A stretch of DNA of 64,000 bases, from contig NZ_ATGG01000019.1 of assembly GCF_000413855.1 (NCBI RefSeq), forward strand, positions 51,708 through 115,707. Reading direction: 5' to 3'. The position numbers and the translations under genes were made by a program. How positions within the stretch are numbered: position 1 is the stretch's first letter; every line of letters begins with the position of its first letter. The DNA is from Acinetobacter gyllenbergii CIP 110306 = MTCC 11365 (GTDB lineage: Bacteria; Pseudomonadota; Gammaproteobacteria; Pseudomonadales; Moraxellaceae). Below, one piece after another: positions 1 to 8,567 of the stretch. Under the pieces are notes generated by a model, which was not told the DNA's origin, ran no database searches, and was given only the letters and a program-made list of their open reading frames with translations.

Positions 1-1
1 A

Positions 2-1957
2 ACCGCTGTTGTTGAAGGTTTGGCCTTAAAAATTGCTCAAGGCTTAGTCCCTGAAGCACTCAAAAATGTTCATCTGCATGTCTTAGACATGGGCTTGTTA
101 CAAGCAGGTGCCAGCGTCAAAGGTGAATTTGAAAATCGTTTGAAACAAGTGATTCAAGAAGTTCAGGCTTCAGCTCACCCAATTATTCTGTTTATTGATG
201 AAGCACATACCATGATTGGTGCTGGTGGTCAGGCTGGACAAAACGATGCTGCAAACTTACTCAAACCCGCATTAGCGCGTGGTGAATTAAGAACCATTGC
301 GGCAACGACTTGGGCTGAATACAAACAGTACTTTGAAAAAGATGCGGCACTCAGCCGCCGTTTTCAGGTGGTTAAAGTTGAAGAACCAACCGAAGAAGTG
401 GCGATTGATATGTTGCGTGCCATGATCCCCGTCATGCAAAGTCACTTTAACTTACAAATTGATGATCAGGCCATTATCACTGCCGTTCAAGCATCGCATC
501 GCTATATCAGTGGTCGTCAACTTCCAGATAAAGCAGTGAGTGTACTCGATACTGCTTCGGCACGTGTTGCTTTGACACACAATGCACAACCCGTGGTTCT
601 TGATCAACTCAAAGCACAACAGCACAACTTTCAGTTAGAACATCAAATTATCAACAACGAACATCAGCAGTTCCCTGTGCATCACCAACGTTTAGATGAG
701 CTTAATCAACAACTGACAAGCTTGGAAAAAGAGATTCAAGCAACTGAAAGCAAATGGCAACAAGAACTTGCTTTGGTTAAACAGATTCAAGCGCTGAATG
801 CACAAACAGAGCAAGACCATAAAGCACAAATTGCGACATTGAGAGCAGAGTTAGCCCAATTGCAAGGCCAAACACCGTTAGTATTTGAACGTGTCAATGC
901 ACAGATCATCAATGAAATTATTTCTGATTGGACTGGTATCCCAGTTGGCAAGATGGTCAACGATGAAATCAAACAAATTCTAAGTCTTGAAGATAAACTG
1001 GGCGAACGTGTAATGGGCCAAGACTATGCCCTCACCCAACTGGTTCAAGGCATTAAAACCTCTAAAGCCAAATTAGAAGATCCGAATAAACCACAAGGTG
1101 TATTTCTATTGGTTGGTCCAAGTGGGGTGGGTAAAACAGAAACTGCCCTTGCGCTTGCTAACGAGCTATATGGCGGTGAGCAACATCTCATCACCATCAA
1201 CATGTCTGAATATCAGGAAGCACATACAGTTTCCTCTTTAAAAGGCGCGCCTCCTGGTTATGTTGGATATGGTCAAGGAGGTGTTCTCACCGAAGCCGTT
1301 CGTCGCAACCCGTATAGTGTTGTATTGTTAGACGAGGTTGAAAAAGCCCATAGTGATGTACAAGAATTATTCTATCAAGTCTTCGATAAAGGGATGCTTG
1401 AAGATGGTGAAGGTCGTGTCATCGACTTTAAAAACACCACCATTTTGCTGACATCGAATACAGGGTCAAGTGCCATCATGCAGGCCTGTTTAAATCAGCC
1501 TGTCGAAGACTGGCCACATGCCGAGGATTTGATCGAGCATTTGAAACCAAGTTTATATAAACAATTTAAGCCTGCATTTATTGGGCGTATGCGGATCGTG
1601 CCTTACTTCCCATTGCATGATGAGCTACTTATTCGCATCATTAAGCACAAACTTGGGAAAATTGTTGACCGTATTGAAAAACAATATGCCACCAAGGTTC
1701 AGTACTCTGATGACTTAATCGAATTACTCTTAAACCGTTGTACTGAAGTCGATAGTGGCGCGCGAAATGTGGACAATATCCTTAACTCTACCGTCTTGCC
1801 TGCTTTAGCAACTGAAATTTTAGTCGCTTTAGCTGATCATAAATTGCCGAAGTTGATCGTCATCGATACCAAAGATGATGAAATTACCTATCAATTAGAT
1901 CCGGTCGAAAAAGCAACCAAGAAACGTTCAACTAAAAAAGTCAAAGCTGAAGTTTAA
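2..1957 (+). CDS. clpV: T6SS AAA+ ATPase ClpV/TssH, 5'-truncated by window edge
   Basis: ClpV is the hexameric cytoplasmic AAA+ ATPase that disassembles the contracted TssB/TssC sheath of the type VI secretion system. The reading frame is open to the first base. It enters inside the first Walker A motif (TAVVEGLA follows the missing GKS/T loop), so the N-domain and the start of NBD1 lie upstream of the window. Visible parts, in order: NBD1 Walker B (ILFIDEAHTMIGAG, about bases 180-225), the coiled-coil middle domain (about 590-860), NBD2 Walker A (VGPSGVGKTETA, about 1110-1145), Walker B (VVLLDEVEKAH) and the C-terminal ClpB-type D2 small domain. A TTG at base 20 opens a shorter in-frame ORF but is not the real start. 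Immediately followed by tssA, tssK and tssL, which excludes housekeeping ClpB. Confidence 0.95.
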   Translation, partial: TAVVEGLALKIAQGLVPEALKNVHLHVLDMGLLQAGASVKGEFENRLKQVIQEVQASAHPIILFIDEAHTMIGAGGQAGQNDAANLLKPALARGELRTIAATTWAEYKQYFEKDAALSRRFQVVKVEEPTEEVAIDMLRAMIPVMQSHFNLQIDDQAIITAVQASHRYISGRQLPDKAVSVLDTASARVALTHNAQPVVLDQLKAQQHNFQLEHQIINNEHQQFPVHHQRLDELNQQLTSLEKEIQATESKWQQELALVKQIQALNAQTEQDHKAQIATLRAELAQLQGQTPLVFERVNAQIINEIISDWTGIPVGKMVNDEIKQILSLEDKLGERVMGQDYALTQLVQGIKTSKAKLEDPNKPQGVFLLVGPSGVGKTETALALANELYGGEQHLITINMSEYQEAHTVSSLKGAPPGYVGYGQGGVLTEAVRRNPYSVVLLDEVEKAHSDVQELFYQVFDKGMLEDGEGRVIDFKNTTILLTSNTGSSAIMQACLNQPVEDWPHAEDLIEHLKPSLYKQFKPAFIGRMRIVPYFPLHDELLIRIIKHKLGKIVDRIEKQYATKVQYSDDLIELLLNRCTEVDSGARNVDNILNSTVLPALATEILVALADHKLPKLIVIDTKDDEITYQLDPVEKATKKRSTKKVKAEV

Positions 1958-1980
1958 AATTTAAAGATTGAGCTAAATTT

Positions 1981-3081
1981 GTGATGCATATGGATATTTT
2001 ATCTTTACTAACGCCAATTAATGAGCAGTCACCGTGCGGTGAGGATTATTCATTTTCAAATGAGTTCCACGCCATTAAAAAAGCAAAAACCCAAGATGAT
2101 GTATTACTTGATCAAGGGGATTGGGTGACTGAGCCCAAACAGGCAGATTGGGACTTTGTCGCCAGTACGTCTATAGATTTACTACAATCAAAAAGTAAAG
2201 ATATTCGTTTGCTCACATGGCTGTCTGAGGCTTGGGCAAATCTGTATGGCTTTGAGGGCATTAGCAAAAGTCTGGAACTTAGTCATCGCCTATTAGAACA
2301 GTATTGGTTAACCCTACATCCAGAAGTTGAAGATGATGATTTAGACCAACGTATTGGTTTATTACAAGGTTTAATTAATCAACTCCCTTTACTGATCAAA
2401 AAGGTTTCTTTAATTAACCATGCGCCTTATTATCATTTGCTCGACTACGACAACTTTCTTTATCACGAAAATATCCGTCGTAAACAAAGCGATGATTATG
2501 AAGATTCAAGTGGTTCAACTGAATTAGAACAGTTCGAACAAGCCCTATCCAATACCGATAAAAACTTTCAGCGTCAAAATTACCAACGTTTCAATGACAT
2601 ATTGCAACAATGGACAACGTTGAAAAATGTGTTGGATGGCTTGCTTGGTTTGGACTCTCCAAGTTTTGCTGCAATTGACTCTAGCTTAGATACCATTCAT
2701 ATCACACTGAAAAAGATATACAAGACTGATCTATTTGAGCAAACGACTCAAACAGTCATGACAGAAACTGAAACATCGACAACACCGATGGTACAACACG
2801 TGACGACACAATCTGCTGCACCTCAAAATCAGCTGTCTTTTCAGCCGCAAGTTCAATCGCATGTTGAAAACCGCGAACAGGCAATGCGTGTGCTGCAAGA
2901 AATTGCCACTTATTTTCAGAAAAATGAACCGCATAGCCCAGTGAGCTATATGTTGCAGAAAACCATCAAGTGGAGCCAAATGCCACTGCATGAGTGGTTA
3001 ACTCAAGTGATTAAGGATGAACATCCTTTACAAATGCTCCAGGATACTCTTGGTGTTCAGCCAAAGAATGAATATGAATAA
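1981..3081 (+). CDS. tssA: T6SS protein TssA (ImpA N-terminal domain)
   Basis: TssA is a cytoplasmic T6SS component that primes baseplate/membrane-complex assembly and coordinates tail polymerisation. The N-terminal part (residues about 5-130) has the ImpA_N pattern: an opening PINEQSPCGEDYSF segment, then KPQADWDFV and a WLSEAWANLYGFEGI helix. The middle is acidic and Gln-rich. The C-terminal 60 residues form another helical block (REQAMRVLQEIATYFQKNEP). At 366 aa it belongs to the shorter TssA class. Three in-frame starts lie together (GTG 1981, ATG 1984, ATG 1990). The only purine-rich stretch, GAG at 1970-1972, is best spaced for 1981 or 1984. It sits 23 bp after clpV and 16 bp before tssK, so all are probably co-transcribed. 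Confidence 0.9.
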   Translation: MMHMDILSLLTPINEQSPCGEDYSFSNEFHAIKKAKTQDDVLLDQGDWVTEPKQADWDFVASTSIDLLQSKSKDIRLLTWLSEAWANLYGFEGISKSLELSHRLLEQYWLTLHPEVEDDDLDQRIGLLQGLINQLPLLIKKVSLINHAPYYHLLDYDNFLYHENIRRKQSDDYEDSSGSTELEQFEQALSNTDKNFQRQNYQRFNDILQQWTTLKNVLDGLLGLDSPSFAAIDSSLDTIHITLKKIYKTDLFEQTTQTVMTETETSTTPMVQHVTTQSAAPQNQLSFQPQVQSHVENREQAMRVLQEIATYFQKNEPHSPVSYMLQKTIKWSQMPLHEWLTQVIKDEHPLQMLQDTLGVQPKNEYE

Positions 3082-3097
3082 TTGTTGGTAAATACAT

Positions 3098-4462
3098 ATG
3101 TTTAAAGCAGAAAAGATTCTTTGGGGTGAAGGCTTATTTTTACGTCCTCAGCATTTTCAGATCCAAGATACCTACCATGAACAACGTTTGAATCATACGA
3201 TTCGGGCAATGATTCCACATGCCTATGGTGTACAAAAGTTGAAGTTTGACGAAGTTCAGCTTTCTACTCATATTCTGGCACTTCAAGAAGTAGAAATCAT
3301 TTGGCAAGATGGCGAGATTTATCAGGCTCCTGCACAAGATTTATTGCCTGAGCCGTTATTGCTGGATGATCTTAATCTACAAGGTGAAATGACAGTTTAT
3401 TTGGCACTGCCAATCTTACAAGCCAATAAGAAGAATATCGCAGATGAAACACGCTCAGTTTCTAGTCGCTACCATAACTATTTGACAGAAACCCATGATC
3501 TGTTTACCGATGCGAGTCCTGCTGAACTGAATCTGTTGCGTCGCCGTGCAGAATTTAAGTTGTTAGAGCAACATATTCAGCCGAGCCAAAATTTAGATGG
3601 TTTCTTATATATTCCTGTCGCTAAAATTAAGCGTCAAAGCTCGGGTCACTTTGAGTTAGACAATAAGTTCATTCCACCGATTTTACATATTGCGGCCTCT
3701 GAATCGCTGATTAACAATCTAAAGCGTACACTCAACGTCATTAAGGCAAAAATTAAAACCATTCAAAGTAATAACCGCGAAAACGAACAAAAGTTGATCG
3801 AATTCCGCTCAGGAGACATTGTTTCATTCTGGTTAATTAATGCTTTAAATACAGCCTATGCCGGATTAAATCACTTACTCCAATATCCTTTAATTCACCC
3901 AGAACGTTTATTCTCAGAATTATTGCGTTTAACAGGTTCATTACTGACCTTCTCTACGGCTTATGATGTTGACCATTTACCACACTATAAACATCATCAA
4001 TTACAAGACAGTTTTCAGCAGCTAGACCTGATTTTAAGAGATTTACTAGATACCATCATTTCGAGCCGTTATTTCAGTATTGCCTTGAAAGAAACACGAC
4101 CATCTTATTGGGTGGGTAGTCTAGAGTCAGACAAAATTACCCGTGATACACGTCTTTATATTGCTGTTTCAAGCAGCATGATGCAAACCCATGAGCTGAT
4201 TCAAATCGTACCTTTGCGCTTCAAAGTGGGCAGTACCATTGATGTAGAACAGCGTGTGATTGCAGCACTTCCTGCTGTTCCACTCCATCATCTAATGCAA
4301 GTTCCTACAGCGATTCCAGTGCGCTCTGGGGTCAGCTATTTTGAAATTGAACCACATCATGAACTCTATCAACGTATGCTTGAGTCAGAAACCATTTGTG
4401 TCTATGTTCCCGCAGGTTTCCAAGATATTAGTATTGAACTCATTGCTGTAATGAATAGTTAA
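3098..4462 (+). CDS. tssK: T6SS baseplate subunit TssK
   Basis: TssK is the trimeric baseplate adaptor that joins the TssEFG wedges to the TssJLM membrane complex. The N-terminus KILWGEGLFLRPQHFQIQD is the family signature (W-x-E-G-L-F-L-x-P-Q-H-F-Q). The protein is 454 aa, the usual length, with a helical central region (residues about 210-330) and a C-terminal beta domain that includes RLYIAVSSS and VPLHHLMQVP. It follows tssA by 16 bp and precedes tssL by 10 bp, an arrangement seen in many T6SS clusters. The start ATG lies after a weak GGTAA ribosome site in the short intergenic gap. No frame or composition anomaly is seen. Confidence 0.94.
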   Translation: MFKAEKILWGEGLFLRPQHFQIQDTYHEQRLNHTIRAMIPHAYGVQKLKFDEVQLSTHILALQEVEIIWQDGEIYQAPAQDLLPEPLLLDDLNLQGEMTVYLALPILQANKKNIADETRSVSSRYHNYLTETHDLFTDASPAELNLLRRRAEFKLLEQHIQPSQNLDGFLYIPVAKIKRQSSGHFELDNKFIPPILHIAASESLINNLKRTLNVIKAKIKTIQSNNRENEQKLIEFRSGDIVSFWLINALNTAYAGLNHLLQYPLIHPERLFSELLRLTGSLLTFSTAYDVDHLPHYKHHQLQDSFQQLDLILRDLLDTIISSRYFSIALKETRPSYWVGSLESDKITRDTRLYIAVSSSMMQTHELIQIVPLRFKVGSTIDVEQRVIAALPAVPLHHLMQVPTAIPVRSGVSYFEIEPHHELYQRMLESETICVYVPAGFQDISIELIAVMNS

Positions 4463-4472
4463 GAGAATCACA

Positions 4473-5279
4473 ATGACTCAACCAACAGGCATCCCCTCTT
4501 TATTTGATGATGGAAAAATTGGTTCAGGTTTACCTGCGTCTGATCAACCACAAAATAAAGCGCAAGCGACCAACCTAATTGACCTATTACATGATGGGTT
4601 TTATTTGGTTTTTTTACTTCGCAACCGCTATATACCTGCAAATCCCACTGATTTTCGTGAAAAAATCGTCGATTTATTGAACCGCTTCGAACAGCAAGCT
4701 AAACGTTTGCAGTTTTCTGCTGATGATATTCACGATGCCAAATACGCCTTTTGTGCCTTGATTGATGAAACGATTGCAACGCAACAGGATGCAGCCTATT
4801 TTAATTTACAGAATTCATGGCTGATCAGCCCATTGCAATTAAGCCTGTTTGGCTCTCAACTGGCTGGTTATCGTTTTTTTGAAATCTTAGAACAACTGCG
4901 CAGTCGTGGCAAAGAACGCCTAGCATCGCTTGAGGTTTTTCATTACTGCCTCTTACTCGGTTTTCAAGGTAAATACCGTCTAGAATCAGTAGAAAGCTTA
5001 AATCACCTCGTGGCTCGTGTTGGAGATGAGATTGATTATCTCAAAGGGAAAAAAGCAGCATTTTCTCCTTTTGCTGCCATTCCAGACCACATTAAACACA
5101 TTATTCATCACGAATTACCTTTTTTCTGGATTTTGATCTTCTTACTGATGTTTGCTGCGCTCACTTTTGCAGGTTTAAAGTTCATGCTCTCCAAACAAAA
5201 TCAGAGTGCATTAGCTCCTTATCAGAATGTGATTTCAGCGCCTGCCGAAGAAGCACATATAACCATCCATTTGCCTTAG
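4473..5279 (+). CDS. tssL: T6SS inner-membrane protein TssL (DotU/IcmH family)
   Basis: TssL is the bitopic inner-membrane partner of TssM and TssJ in the T6SS trans-envelope complex. Its cytoplasmic DotU domain covers residues about 30-195. Motifs include NLIDLLHDGFYLVFLLR, the conserved DIHDAKYAFCALIDETI helix, and FEILEQLRSRGKERLASLEV followed by YCLLLGFQGKYRL. A single C-terminal membrane helix spans residues about 220-242 (FFWILIFLLMFAALTFAGL). The protein stops about 25 residues later, so there is no OmpA-like peptidoglycan-binding extension of the kind fused to some TssL proteins. Anchoring to the wall must come from other proteins. It is 10 bp from the next gene in the same operon. 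Confidence 0.93.
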   Translation: MTQPTGIPSLFDDGKIGSGLPASDQPQNKAQATNLIDLLHDGFYLVFLLRNRYIPANPTDFREKIVDLLNRFEQQAKRLQFSADDIHDAKYAFCALIDETIATQQDAAYFNLQNSWLISPLQLSLFGSQLAGYRFFEILEQLRSRGKERLASLEVFHYCLLLGFQGKYRLESVESLNHLVARVGDEIDYLKGKKAAFSPFAAIPDHIKHIIHHELPFFWILIFLLMFAALTFAGLKFMLSKQNQSALAPYQNVISAPAEEAHITIHLP

Positions 5280-5289
5280 TTGATAACGT

Positions 5290-5898
5290 ATGACTCAGGA
5301 AAGAACAACTTCTTTACGCATATTACAGACCAATAAGAAAAAAACCTTATCTCCTGTAATTTATTTACTGATCGGATTTCTTTCAGGAATCATCGTTGCT
5401 GCATTGTTTTTTTTCATCTTTGCAAGTGACGTCAATAACTCAGCGCCGAGTGTCCCACAAACGATTGAAGAAACTGAAACGGTTCAAACTGCCACCAAAG
5501 CAACCGTACAAAATAATGAAGTGGAAGTGAATACTCCAAATCATCATGAAACAACTGAATCGGTGGAAGACAATAATTTTGCTCAACCTGGGAGCAATGA
5601 TTTAAACAAATTTTTCCAACGCACACCGCCGCCTGCTGCACCCGCTCCGAATGGCCAGCATGTTTCTCCATTTGCCAATGAGCCAAATACGAAACCAACA
5701 ACAGTAACATCAGTAAAAGTGCCGCATAGCAAAAATGAAACCATTGCTCCACCAACAAATAAAGTAGTGGCTAAACCGGTTCCTCCTGCGACCAAGCCAG
5801 CACCAGCAAAAACTGCAGAGGCGGAAGTAGAAGCACCTGAGGCAACGGTACAGATCAAAGTGACACAAAAACCCTTTGCAGTGAATGAACTCAAGTAA
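5290..5898 (+). CDS. unknown single-TM, Pro/Thr-rich T6SS-locus protein
   Basis: I do not recognise this 202-aa protein as a named family. What can be seen is a basic cytoplasmic N-terminus (residues 1-20, RILQTNKKKTLSP), one membrane helix (about 23-45, LIGFLSGIIVAALFFFIF), then about 155 periplasmic residues. The periplasmic part is low-complexity, rich in Pro, Thr, Ala, Glu and Val, with a PPPAAPAPNG stretch. It ends in a more ordered tail (VQIKVTQKPFAVNELK). The layout resembles a membrane-anchored periplasmic spacer or a divergent SPOR/TonB-like protein, but I see no SPOR domain. It lies 10 bp after tssL and 3 bp before tagX, so it is very probably co-expressed with the T6SS envelope components. 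Function is inferred from location only. Confidence 0.7.
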   Translation: MTQERTTSLRILQTNKKKTLSPVIYLLIGFLSGIIVAALFFFIFASDVNNSAPSVPQTIEETETVQTATKATVQNNEVEVNTPNHHETTESVEDNNFAQPGSNDLNKFFQRTPPPAAPAPNGQHVSPFANEPNTKPTTVTSVKVPHSKNETIAPPTNKVVAKPVPPATKPAPAKTAEAEVEAPEATVQIKVTQKPFAVNELK

Positions 5899-5901
5899 AC
5901 A

Positions 5902-6870
5902 ATGATTTTTATCATCTTCTTTTGCTTTGTCGCTGTCGCGATCGGATTAACGCTGCTTATGTCTTATGAGCTGCGTTATAAATGCAAACAGTTGTTGCAA
6001 TCATTACTTCCAAGTAGCAAAAAGAAAATCGCCAATGCGATGCAGTTTGCAGAGAATATGCATCAGGCTGCTTCACCTGAAAAATTACAATCGCATTGGC
6101 ACCTACAACAATGGTGGATTTTAATCGCTGGTTTCTTTTTATTTGCCAGTATCCTGATTTTTGCATTCACCCGTCCCATCAATTCCACACGCATTGAGGC
6201 CGAATATTTAAAAGAGACCGATCCTCAAATTTATACGCTACTGAATGGTGAAATGCTAAGTCCACCACCAGAAGTCGATGCCAACTTGATTGAAGATGCG
6301 ATTGTCGAAGCGACTCGACTTGAACAAGCCTATCAAGCTCAGCATCCAACCGATCCAAGTATTAATGCCTCTCAAATTGAGATTCCACTTACACATTCAC
6401 ATGGTAGTTTTGATGTATCCATGGTCGATCGTAAATGGGACAAAATTAATCCTCGCTATAAGCAACGCCTACTGATGGTATTCAAAATCATGAAAGAACA
6501 ACATGGTTATGAACTGGTCTTACTTGAAGGTTACCGCAGTCCAAGCCGTCAAAATATGCTTGCAGGTAATCCAAATACAACCCGTGCCAAAGGTTATCAA
6601 AGCTATCACCAATTTGGTTTAGCTGCCGATGTTGCTTTTAAACGCAACGGTAAAGTCGTTATCTCAGAACGTGACCCTTGGGCAATGCGTGGTTATCAAC
6701 TCTATGGACAAGTTGCTGAATCCGTTGGTTTAACTTGGGGTGGTCGTTGGAAATCTATTCAAGATTATGGCCATACCGAATACCGTATGCCTGGTCTAAG
6801 AAAAACCAAGGAAATGGCAGAACAACTCACTGCTGAAGGACAGTTAAACGCAAGAACAGACGAATCTTAA
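5902..6870 (+). CDS. tagX: TagX-like T6SS peptidoglycan hydrolase (peptidase M15 domain)
   Basis: TagX of Acinetobacter is a T6SS-encoded zinc peptidoglycan peptidase thought to open the wall for the trans-envelope complex. This 322-aa protein has two N-terminal membrane helices (residues about 1-20 and 70-90), a linker, and a C-terminal M15 (VanY/D-alanyl-D-alanine carboxypeptidase-like) domain. The zinc-site motif S-x-H-x-x-G-x-A-x-D is present at 234-243 (YHQFGLAADV; His236, Asp243). The third ligand is His291 in GHTEYR, and WGGRW precedes it at about 279-283. The upstream LLEGYRSPSRQ segment is also typical of M15 enzymes. It is the last gene of the operon: a strong terminator follows 23 bp after the stop. 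The enzymatic class is clear. The TagX name rests on remembered synteny and domain layout. Confidence 0.85.
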   Translation: MIFIIFFCFVAVAIGLTLLMSYELRYKCKQLLQSLLPSSKKKIANAMQFAENMHQAASPEKLQSHWHLQQWWILIAGFFLFASILIFAFTRPINSTRIEAEYLKETDPQIYTLLNGEMLSPPPEVDANLIEDAIVEATRLEQAYQAQHPTDPSINASQIEIPLTHSHGSFDVSMVDRKWDKINPRYKQRLLMVFKIMKEQHGYELVLLEGYRSPSRQNMLAGNPNTTRAKGYQSYHQFGLAADVAFKRNGKVVISERDPWAMRGYQLYGQVAESVGLTWGGRWKSIQDYGHTEYRMPGLRKTKEMAEQLTAEGQLNARTDES

Positions 6871-6892
6871 ATGCATCTAAAATTTAGTTAAA

Positions 6893-6930
6893 TAAAATAA
6901 AACCTCTCGATATAGGGAGGTTTTATTTTA
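6893..6930. terminator. bidirectional intrinsic terminator after tagX
   Basis: A perfect 14-bp stem (6893-6906 with 6917-6930) has CG-rich centre bases and A/T-rich outer ends, giving a U-tract on both strands. It ends the T6SS operon and can serve the convergent PAP2 gene. Confidence 0.9.
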
Positions 6931-6985
6931 GCATCGGATTAAAATATATTAATTAAACACAAACCATCCTAAAATTAAAATAACC

Positions 6986-7546
6986 TTAATCAATAACGGA
7001 TATAGCAACTGTTTTTTTAGTTTTAAATATAAATTCTTTAAAGATGATATTCATCCCAAATACAAGTATTAAAGCAATCACAAATGATCCAAGTACATCA
7101 AAAGGAAAATGAACACCAATATAAATTCTGGACCATCCAACAATTAAACCCAATAACAAAGCTGCGCTACCTATTTTTCGATATCCCGAAAGTAGATATG
7201 AAAAAGCAATGGTTGCCACCGTCAAGGTATGTTGGCTTGGAAATGAAGAAGATGAACCATGTCCCGTCAGGATGTGTCCGATTCCAAGGTCAAAAGGACG
7301 TGGATGATAATAGACAGCATGAATGAACTGAGTGACCAATAAGGAAACGACGATCGTGATAAGCATCTTGATAAACTGCACTCGGTATTTTTTATCCTTA
7401 AAAAACAATGAAGAAATTAAAAATATAAATAACACTGCAATTAAATTATGTGATGCGAATAAAGCAGCTTTGTCTAAAATCGGATTTTGCGTTGCCACTG
7501 AGTTAATCCAATTAAACAAACTAACATCTATCGTTTCAATTGACAT
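6986..7546 (-). CDS. PAP2-family undecaprenyl-diphosphatase-like membrane phosphatase (BcrC-like)
   Basis: This is an integral-membrane PAP2 phosphatase of the BcrC/YbjG kind, which dephosphorylate undecaprenyl pyrophosphate at the periplasmic face to recycle the lipid carrier. All three PAP2 signatures are visible: HAVYYHPRPFD (motif 1, Arg-Pro), SSSFPSQHT (motif 2, with the catalytic-site His) and SRIYIGVHFPFDVLGS (motif 3, with nucleophile His and Asp). About five membrane helices are predicted. The frame is open to an ATG at 7591, but no ribosome site precedes that one or the ATG at 7561. The ATG at 7546 has GGAA about 9 bases before it and gives the family-like start SIETIDVSLFNWIN. The gene converges on tagX. 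The exact lipid substrate is inferred from the family. Confidence 0.85.
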   Translation of the reverse strand: MSIETIDVSLFNWINSVATQNPILDKAALFASHNLIAVLFIFLISSLFFKDKKYRVQFIKMLITIVVSLLVTQFIHAVYYHPRPFDLGIGHILTGHGSSSSFPSQHTLTVATIAFSYLLSGYRKIGSAALLLGLIVGWSRIYIGVHFPFDVLGSFVIALILVFGMNIIFKEFIFKTKKTVAISVID

Positions 7547-7705
7547 TGCCAATCGTTCCATGATTATTTGACAATGAGAATATAAAAACATCAGCTTAAA
7601 ATAAAATTAAAGCTTCTAAAAAACCAAACAAGATTACAATTTAATTTTAAGTCGCGATTAATAAAAAAATCCTAAATTTGATCTACCCTCAAATTGGAGT
7701 AAGTC

Positions 7706-8470
7706 ATGGATAACAAGAACGCGTTAAGCGAAGCTCTCAGCAAAGTGCCTGAAGTGACACTGCTGTTCTGGATTATAAAAATTGCAGCAACAACACTCGG
7801 AGAAACTGCTGGTGACGCTTTATCAATGTCGCTCAATTTAGGCTATATCTTAAGCACTTGTATTTTTTCTATTATTTTTATTGGCTTTGTTTCACTGCAA
7901 ATGAAAGCCAAACAATACAAACCCTTCTTATATTGGGCAACCATTATCTCAACCACAACACTGGGAACCACCATTGCTGATTATGTCGATCGCTCTCTAG
8001 GCATCGGTTATCTAGGGGGCAGTATTATTCTCTTGCTTCTTCTACTGAGTTCTTTGGCAATTTGGTATTGGAGCTGTGGCAATATTGCGATGAAGAGTGT
8101 CCGGTCTGCAAAAACCGAAGCCTTTTACTGGGTCACCATTATGTTCTCTCAAACCCTTGGAACAGCACTTGGTGACTGGACTGCAGACACTCAAGGTCTA
8201 GGTTATACAGGCGCAGCCCTGATCTTTGGAAGCTTACTGCTTATTCTGGTTGCCCTTTACTATTGGACCCAGATTTCTAGAACATTAATATTCTGGTCAG
8301 CTTTTGTTTTAACCAGACCCTTAGGTGCTGTCTTAGGCGATTTTCTTGATAAACCGCTGGATCACGGAGGTCTTGATTTAAGCCGATTCGGAGCATCTTT
8401 TGTGTTATTGGCTTTTATTGTTATTTGCTTAATTGTCTTTAAATCTAAACCTGCATCAACAGCACATTAA
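7706..8470 (+). CDS. COG4705-like membrane protein built of four internal repeats
   Basis: This 254-aa integral membrane protein, with about eight helices, matches what I know as COG4705 (uncharacterised membrane-anchored protein). It is built from four copies of a roughly 60-residue, two-helix unit. Each copy begins with a T-L/P-L-G-x-x-x-G/A-D signature: TTLGETAGD, TTLGTTIADYVD, QTLGTALGDWTAD and RPLGAVLGDFLDKP. The second to fourth also share a following L-G/D-x-G-G/L glycine loop. Conserved Asp residues inside the bilayer suggest cation or proton binding, but no substrate is established. The start ATG has a good GGAG site 7 bases away. A 7-bp inverted repeat (7675-7681 with 7689-7695) sits just before it. 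It is a single-gene unit between two terminators. Confidence 0.75.
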   Translation: MDNKNALSEALSKVPEVTLLFWIIKIAATTLGETAGDALSMSLNLGYILSTCIFSIIFIGFVSLQMKAKQYKPFLYWATIISTTTLGTTIADYVDRSLGIGYLGGSIILLLLLLSSLAIWYWSCGNIAMKSVRSAKTEAFYWVTIMFSQTLGTALGDWTADTQGLGYTGAALIFGSLLLILVALYYWTQISRTLIFWSAFVLTRPLGAVLGDFLDKPLDHGGLDLSRFGASFVLLAFIVICLIVFKSKPASTAH

Positions 8471-8509
8471 ATTAACTCGTGCATCAACAAATTTCATAGA
8501 CTGATAGAA

Positions 8510-8543
8510 AAAGGGATAAGAAACATCATGTTCTTATCCCTTT
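8510..8543. terminator. intrinsic terminator between convergent genes
   Basis: A 13-bp stem (8510-8522 with 8531-8543) with a GGGATAAG core lies between the COG4705 gene and the NRPS-like gene. It is flanked by short A/T runs on both sides, so it may work in both directions. Confidence 0.75.
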
Positions 8544-8567
8544 CCTTGCTTGATCAATTATCAAAAC

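Noticed and set aside
1..1957. Housekeeping chaperone ClpB
   Set aside because: The gene is followed directly by tssA, tssK, tssL and tagX, so it is the T6SS paralogue ClpV.
5583..5915. Long minus-strand ORF opposite the unknown T6SS-locus protein
   Set aside because: It is antisense to a coherent operon gene and its Gly/Val/Ala-rich translation mirrors the Pro/Thr/Ala-rich sense strand. There is no ribosome site.
7084..7571. Two plus-strand ORFs opposite the PAP2 gene
   Set aside because: They are antisense to the PAP2 motifs and have no signal of coding.
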